NCBI RefSeq assembly: GCF_947623445.1
Contig: NC_135244.1
Location: 2,356,001-2,420,000, forward strand
DNA from: Clavelina lepadiformis
Lineage: Eukaryota > Chordata > Ascidiacea > Aplousobranchia > Clavelinidae
Direction: 5' to 3'
DNA length: 64,000 nt
In this document: positions 58,722 to 64,000 of the stretch, piece after piece
How the letters are laid out: each line of letters opens with the position of its first letter
Numbering within the stretch: the first letter of the stretch is position 1
Program-made: the position numbers and the translations under genes
The notes under the pieces: model-generated
Seen by the model: only the letters and a program-made list of their open reading frames with translations
Database searches by the model: none
Told to the model about the DNA's origin: nothing

Positions 58722-61700
58722 ATGAAATTTTGGACTTTATTAGCAAGAGTTTCGTCAGCCAGGATTTGTTTCTTGCGCTCGTAAGTATCATATTTGTGTA
58801 TTACATGTTAGAAATATCTACCCTAACTTAGCTATAAAGCTTCAAGTATACGTTATAACCTAGTTGAATTGCTCTTAGCCTAAGTTTAGTTGATGGCTCA
58901 AGTAAAAAATGCTTAATCATCGTGATGAGGGGGTTTAGAAGTGCTACAATAAAACAAAGCGTGAACTCCCGACCAGCATGTGACTTTGCGTCAAAAAATT
59001 TATTAACTATGACTTAGCATTTGTCTTATTTTCTTGTCCTTATATCAACTGGACTTCATTTGTAAGATATGCACAGTAAAATTTTTATCTTGCGTAGCTT
59101 ATAACATAGACCTGTCTGAAAGGCAATACTAATATCGTGTACTTAGCGTCATCTCTTCTGTTTGCTAAGAGAACTGTCTTTTGTTGATCAAATAAATTTG
59201 TTATGGCTGCAACTTGCATGCGAAATTTAAGCAATAACAGGTGATATATATAAATGTATTTACAGCACTGTTTTTTATCTGGAAAGTGTTCTGGAATATA
59301 TTGGCTATGTGGATAGAAAGGTAGAGCAATTAAATTTTAGCTTTCAAACTTATATTCAGATCATCACACAAAGCGGTGCGAAGCATGGCATCGGAAACAA
59401 ATGGCATGATAGAAGAAGCAGTTGAAAGCCCAATGGAAAGGTATTCTTTAAATTTAAAGCTTGACCCCATTTTCCTTGCGCTGATGTTCCACAGCAGTCA
59501 TTCTAAATTTGGGTCTTTTGTGTAATCCAACTTAAAAGTCTGAATGGGAAGGAGTTATCAAGTATTAGAAAAGAAATTATGAGGAAATAATTCTGGAATT
59601 TTCGATCGTGATCTAGAAATGTAAAAGTAGACTTGCAAAATTTTGTCCGCTGTACATTATAAACATGGTGAATCAAGGATGCCAACTCTCCACTAATGGA
59701 ATCAAAACTTTATACTTAGAAAGTTATCGCAATGAGTTAGAATTATTGTTCCCTTGGTTGCGCGCGACTTCTTTAAAGTTTTAACCCAATTTATTGTCAC
59801 AGCACCAGCAATGGTGGGTGGTTTGATTTTAGTGGTTGGTGCAAGTGGCGACCAACATCAGTCAATCACCTGGTTCAAGCAGAAAGCAAGATGCTTCAAT
59901 GTAAGCCACATTTACAATGGATACTTTACATGGCCAAACTGTAATGTATTCTTACTCATCAACACCTTTACTTGTTTTGAACTAAAACCCACATAAAAAT
60001 AAAATTTCATTGTGTTCTGGTTGATGTTATAGATTAATCAATTAAAGCCATTATATAATTGTAGCAGACACTTTTCTCATCATACTATATTTTGCAGTTG
60101 TAAAGACAAAACTTGAAAGAACATATATAAAACTAGCAAGTGGCAACGAGCTGTGGACAATTATTGCAAATAGAGATGTTCCTGGTAAGACACCACTGGT
60201 CATGGTTCACGGTTTTGGGGGCGGAATTGGGCTGTGGGTAAGAATATTAACCACAGTGCTACTTGTACTCCAGTACTTGTACCAGTATTTGGTAATACTG
60301 TACTGCTTATTGTTTTAAGTAAACTGATTGCCTTAAAGAAAATGAATGTCGGTTATCGTTTTGTTGTGTTTGCTCGAATGTTAACCATAGACACCTACAC
60401 CTGGTTGGGTTGCTTGCAATATATGTAACAAGTATGCTTTCATTTTAAATATGTATATATATCTAAGATGGCACAGTAGCAGTATTGTACCACTGTTACT
60501 CTGTGGGTGATGTATTTTTCTCTGTTCCAATATATACAGGACTCAATCATTTCTATCTTTAAAGGCATCAAATCTGGATGAATTAAGCAGCAGAAGACCC
60601 CTGTATGCATTTGACTTGCTTGGGTTTGGACGAAGCAGTCGACCAAACTTTAAAAAAGTTCCTGAGGAAGCAGAGGAGATGTTTGTTGAGTCAATTGAAG
60701 AATTTCGACAAGCCACGAACCTTGATAAGATTGTTCTGCTTGGTCATAGCTTTGGTGGATATCTAGCAAGCAGCTATGCACTTAAATACCCAGATAGGTA
60801 TAATTTATTCGTTTGTTTTACAGTATTACAGATTTGAGCTAGTAAATTTAAAGTGGGATACTTGGTGCAATACGGACATGTTTTTCATGCTTCTGTTTTG
60901 TTTTCAGAGTTAAGAATTTAATATTAGTTGACCCATGGGGGTTTCCAGCTCGTGACCCCAATGCTGAAAATGCAAGACAAATCCCCATTTGGGTTAGAGC
61001 ACTTGTACATATTCTGAGTCCGTTCAATCCACTTTCAGCAGTTAGAGCAGCAGGACCTTGGGGTAATCCTTAAACTATTTACATCATATGATTTTACTGA
61101 AAGATTTGTGGTTTTTCTCTGTTGATATTGTTTCACTTGTCATGCTCGTTAGTGTTGCCGTGATTTGTTGCAACAGTTTGCTCTTTTCAGGGCTCAACCT
61201 GATCAAAAGATTTCGGGCTGATTTCAAGAACCGATTTCCAGAAGTCACCGAAAATGACGAGAACACAGTATTTGAATATATTTATCATTGCAACGCTGGT
61301 TCACCCAGGTGAGTAGTCGTAGTAAAAACTGACAAAGTGCTGATTGAGTGGAATATCTTTGTTGCGGTTAACGTCATGAACTTAGTGCTGGTGGTAATAA
61401 TGTTAAAAACTTTTTTGTTAGTGGGGAATCTGCTTTCAAGCGCATGACTGAGCATATAGGTTATTCATACAAGCCTATGCTGTTGAGGATTGGTGAGAAA
61501 AGTTCAACATATTGTTGTTGATTTTATTTGAGATGCTTTTTAAACAAGCTATTTCATAGGTGGCTTAAGAAGGGATGTTCCCGTCACTTTCATATACGGT
61601 GCTAGGACTTGGATGGACATAAACTGTGGTCATGAAACGCAAACGTTACTGCCTCAAAATCATGTGGAAGTTTATGTAAGTTACACTACTCTGAAAGATT

Positions 61701-62265
61701 GGTCATTTATGAAGACAAAACGTTTTGGATTCTTTTAAATTGGTTTATTTAAATTAATCTTGCATTTGTTTATAATACCATATGTGCACAGATTAAAACA
61801 AGGATGCCCAACCTTTTATTATAGTTGGCCGCATTGTCACTTGAAATAATTCAATGGGCCGCAGAACCTATTAAATTTCAAGAAAAATGGGTACATAAAG
61901 AAACTATTAAAAACCATTAATTTTATAAATCTTCGAGTCTTATAGTTATATATAATCCTGTTGCTCCCATACTATACTATTACTGCACCCCTAAAAGCTG
62001 ACTGGAACATTTTAATTAGGCTAAGATTCAAAGCTCAAAATATTACTTTTGGAGTGAAAATGACTAGCGGGCTGCACAAAAATCTCAGGCGGGCCGCAGG
62101 TTGGACATCCCTGGATTAAAGTATAAAATATTTTCGATACGAAAATAAAATAACTCCGTTGTGCTTGTTGTTTAGTCGGTGAAGGGCGCCGGGCATCACG
62201 TGTACGCTGACAGACCCGAACTTTTCCACGAAATAGTGAACACTGTCTTGGACAATGTTGACTGA
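58722..62265 (+). CDS. ABHD4: ABHD4-type alpha/beta hydrolase (ABHD4/ABHD5 family)
   Basis: A lipid hydrolase of the family that deacylates N-acyl phospholipids (ABHD4) or co-activates lipase (ABHD5). Ten exons: 58722-58780, 59360-59440, 59833-59900, 60098-60237, 60565-60797, 60908-61062, 61191-61308, 61422-61492, 61560-61675 and 62176-62265, all in phase, giving 376 residues. Motifs in order: [36 protein letters not shown], the nucleophile [37 protein letters not shown] (catalytic Asp) and GAGHHVYAD (catalytic His). The Ser nucleophile is kept, as in ABHD4; vertebrate ABHD5 has Asn there. An N-terminal Arg/Ser extension ([17 protein letters not shown]) precedes a second in-frame Met (MASETNG), so a shorter cytosolic form is possible. 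Intron 9 holds a hAT MITE. Confidence 0.93.
61799..62113. mobile_element. hAT MITE, longer copy of the 12409 family
   Basis: Ends CAAGGATGCCCAACC and AGGTTGGACATCCCTG in inverted orientation. The target-site duplication GATTAAAA/GATTAAAG (61791-61798 and 62114-62121) has one mismatch. It carries GGCCGC/GGGCCGC motifs at both ends. It is inverted relative to 12409-12584 and holds the central part that copy lacks. Confidence 0.93.
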
Positions 62266-63190
62266 TCTGTAATAGTTACATTGTAAATTTTAGTTGTTTT
62301 TTCGTACTTGAAGTATGATGTGTTCTTTCACTTCTTTTCGTAGACTAATTTTAAAATGCCTCTATTTGCTGAGTTGTTATTGATCTTAAGAGAGGCTTAT
62401 TTTTTCTTGGTATTTTCTTCATACTCTCTAGTAAATAGTCGCGGTATAGTTTTTCTTAACATTTTTCTTTTATCAGTTTTTTATTGTTTGGTGATCACTG
62501 GCTACTTACACCCTCAAAATTCTGTTTAATTCAAGTTTTACCTCTTAGAATTTTAATTAAAAGAGACTATTTGCCATGAAAATGCCTTTCAAAAAGTTAC
62601 GATGTTTTTTACAATTAAATTAGCAAAAATTCATCGCTGCATTTCAGTATTTTCGCTTAATAAATACAGCTTTGTCACTTTGCAAAGAAAGTTTTTATTG
62701 GAACAATTTTCTAAAAGTTTTCACTTTAGAAGAGTTCTTATTTTATCTCTCTGAAATGTCTCCCCACTTGCTTTGTTCTTATAATTTGTCTTCAGTTTGT
62801 TCCTGATTTGTGAGTTTTACAAATTCATTAATTTAATAAATAATTTATCCATTATCGTATTACTTTATGTGTGGCTGAGGAGATTTTATACCAACAACGT
62901 ATTGTAATACTCAAGTTAAGTGCACTTAGCTGGCTTTTAGGTAAGCACTTGTATTCTATGTGTTGGATATTAATTATTATCTTTGTTGAAGGTTGTTCAG
63001 ATACTATGTGCATTTCTGTTTGTTCAATTGATTTAAGTGGAGTGTGTGGCAATAAAATTAACATACTTTTCACTTGAGTTTCACTGCAAAATTGATCGAA
63101 CACATTTCATTATTTCAAATTTATCAGTAAAAAATTCTGTTGAACATGTTGCATGGGTCCCAGTTTTCTTTGTAATATTGCCGCTTCTCT
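62266..63190. other. 3' flank of the ABHD4-like gene, no gene seen
   Basis: AT-rich. The facing ORFs near 62852-63103 lie on opposite strands of the same low-complexity sequence and lack support. Confidence 0.45.
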
Positions 63191-63194
63191 ACAG

Positions 63195-63590
63195 TGATGG
63201 AAACAATTAGTCTTAATGGTCACAAGTCAACAGCGCAAGTCCAAGTCGAGTCAGCAACGTTTACTTTTACTAAATCAAGTTCAAGTTTTAAAACATGCTA
63301 AGTCACCAACTACCATTTATTCGATAACAAACGACTTTTTGGATACTCGTAACATAAGTATAAGCATAAAGTCTCATTTTATCCATTTCTGACGCTTTTA
63401 CACATTCAATGAAATGTATTGCATAGTGATTTTTTAAATAAATTCTTAAACAGTTATAAAAAAACGATTTGAAATAATTGTTTTGTGACTCGAGTCAAGT
63501 CAACCGAAATTCCCACGGTAACTCGAATCAAGTCTAATCTTTTAAGCACTAAAGCACAACTCAAGTCTTTCCATAAACCTGACTCCAACC
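63195..63590. repeat. Possible degenerate MITE with (gagtcaagtc) motifs
   Basis: A cagtgatggaaac left end and a tttccataaacctg right end are loosely inverted. Several aagtc/gagtc motifs (gtccaagtcgagtcag, gactcgagtcaagtcaacc, actcgaatcaagtc) lie inside. No target duplication was found. Confidence 0.3.
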
Positions 63591-64000
63591 TTCTCATCTT
63601 TGCGTGTATTCTCGGCTCTCCAGTCTAGTTTCTTCCCCAGCCCCAAACTTTTGCAAATTGAAAGTTTAAGATGTTTATAAAATAAGTTTTGTTTTAGGGA
63701 GTTTACCGGTAACTAAAATTTTTTAAAAGAAACCAAAAAATATTTTCAGAAAATGAAATAAGACTTCCTAGTGAATTACAGGTTTTATTATCTAATAATG
63801 CCGGTCGTCAAATTAAAGCATATTGTTTCCTTTAGTAGTGAAGATAAGGTAAGCAATAAGCATGCCGTAACGTTGTATTTTTAACAAAACAGGCCTATAT
63901 ACTATACCATCTGACAGTCTGGAAAGTGTGGCAGATGTACGCAGGCGATTCATCAACATGCGCAACAAATTTTTTATCTTCACGCCAATTTATTATAAAC
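63591..64000. other. Window end, nothing recognised
   Basis: AT-rich non-coding sequence. Confidence 0.4.

Noticed and set aside
1-64000. CRISPR arrays, rRNA genes, bacterial operons
   Set aside because: No regularly spaced identical repeats with unique spacers, no rRNA-like conserved cores, and gene structure is clearly eukaryotic.

Overview
The window is eukaryotic. It is AT-rich, its genes are split by short GT-AG introns, and its gene set is that of an animal. The mix points to a tunicate, most likely an ascidian such as Ciona; this is an inference from gene content and compactness, not a species match. The recognised genes are an aldo-keto reductase, mitochondrial MMAB, a sugar nucleotidyltransferase, a CUB/cbEGF secreted protein, two LGR-like GPCRs, EAF, a DDHD1-type phospholipase, ARPC3 and an ABHD4-type hydrolase. 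I rebuilt exon structures by hand from splice sites, reading phase and family conservation.

Layout. 1-6.6 kb: mostly non-coding, with three hAT-type elements; one (4901-6572) still carries transposase pieces. 6961-9450 (-): a complete eight-exon aldo-keto reductase. 9.5-13.4 kb: gene-poor, with a small hAT MITE and copy A of a ~450-bp dispersed repeat. 13.5-16.9 kb (-): block copy 1, holding an apparently intact nucleotidyltransferase, a broken MMAB and a short unknown exon. 16.9-17.35 kb: repeat copy B. 18161-28847 (-): a large secreted protein with a signal peptide, ten CUB domains and three calcium-binding EGF domains. 29-32.8 kb: repeat copy C and another hAT MITE. 32811-37982 (+): two tandem GPCR paralogues. 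38.2-45.36 kb (+): block copy 2, inverted relative to copy 1 and interrupted by a short LTR element and a fold-back element; it holds an intact MMAB and the second nucleotidyltransferase.

46197-48225 (-): EAF, head-to-head with a DDHD1-like phospholipase A1 (48843-54358, +). 55528-57049 (-): ARPC3, head-to-head with an ABHD4-like alpha/beta hydrolase (58722-62265, +). 62.3-64 kb: no gene seen.

The most informative structure is the inverted duplication (about 13.48-16.87 kb versus 38.21-45.36 kb). Because both copies are present, copy 1 preserves the empty target sites of two insertions found in copy 2, and copy 2 preserves the intact form of the gene broken in copy 1. The GPCR pair is the most interesting protein-level feature: it has an LGR-like seven-helix core, a short Cys-containing ectodomain in place of leucine-rich repeats, and a second extracellular loop of about 100 residues. 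I found no CRISPR, operon-like bacterial cassette or rRNA. The genes are mostly unrelated housekeeping neighbours, so no single multi-gene pathway is claimed.
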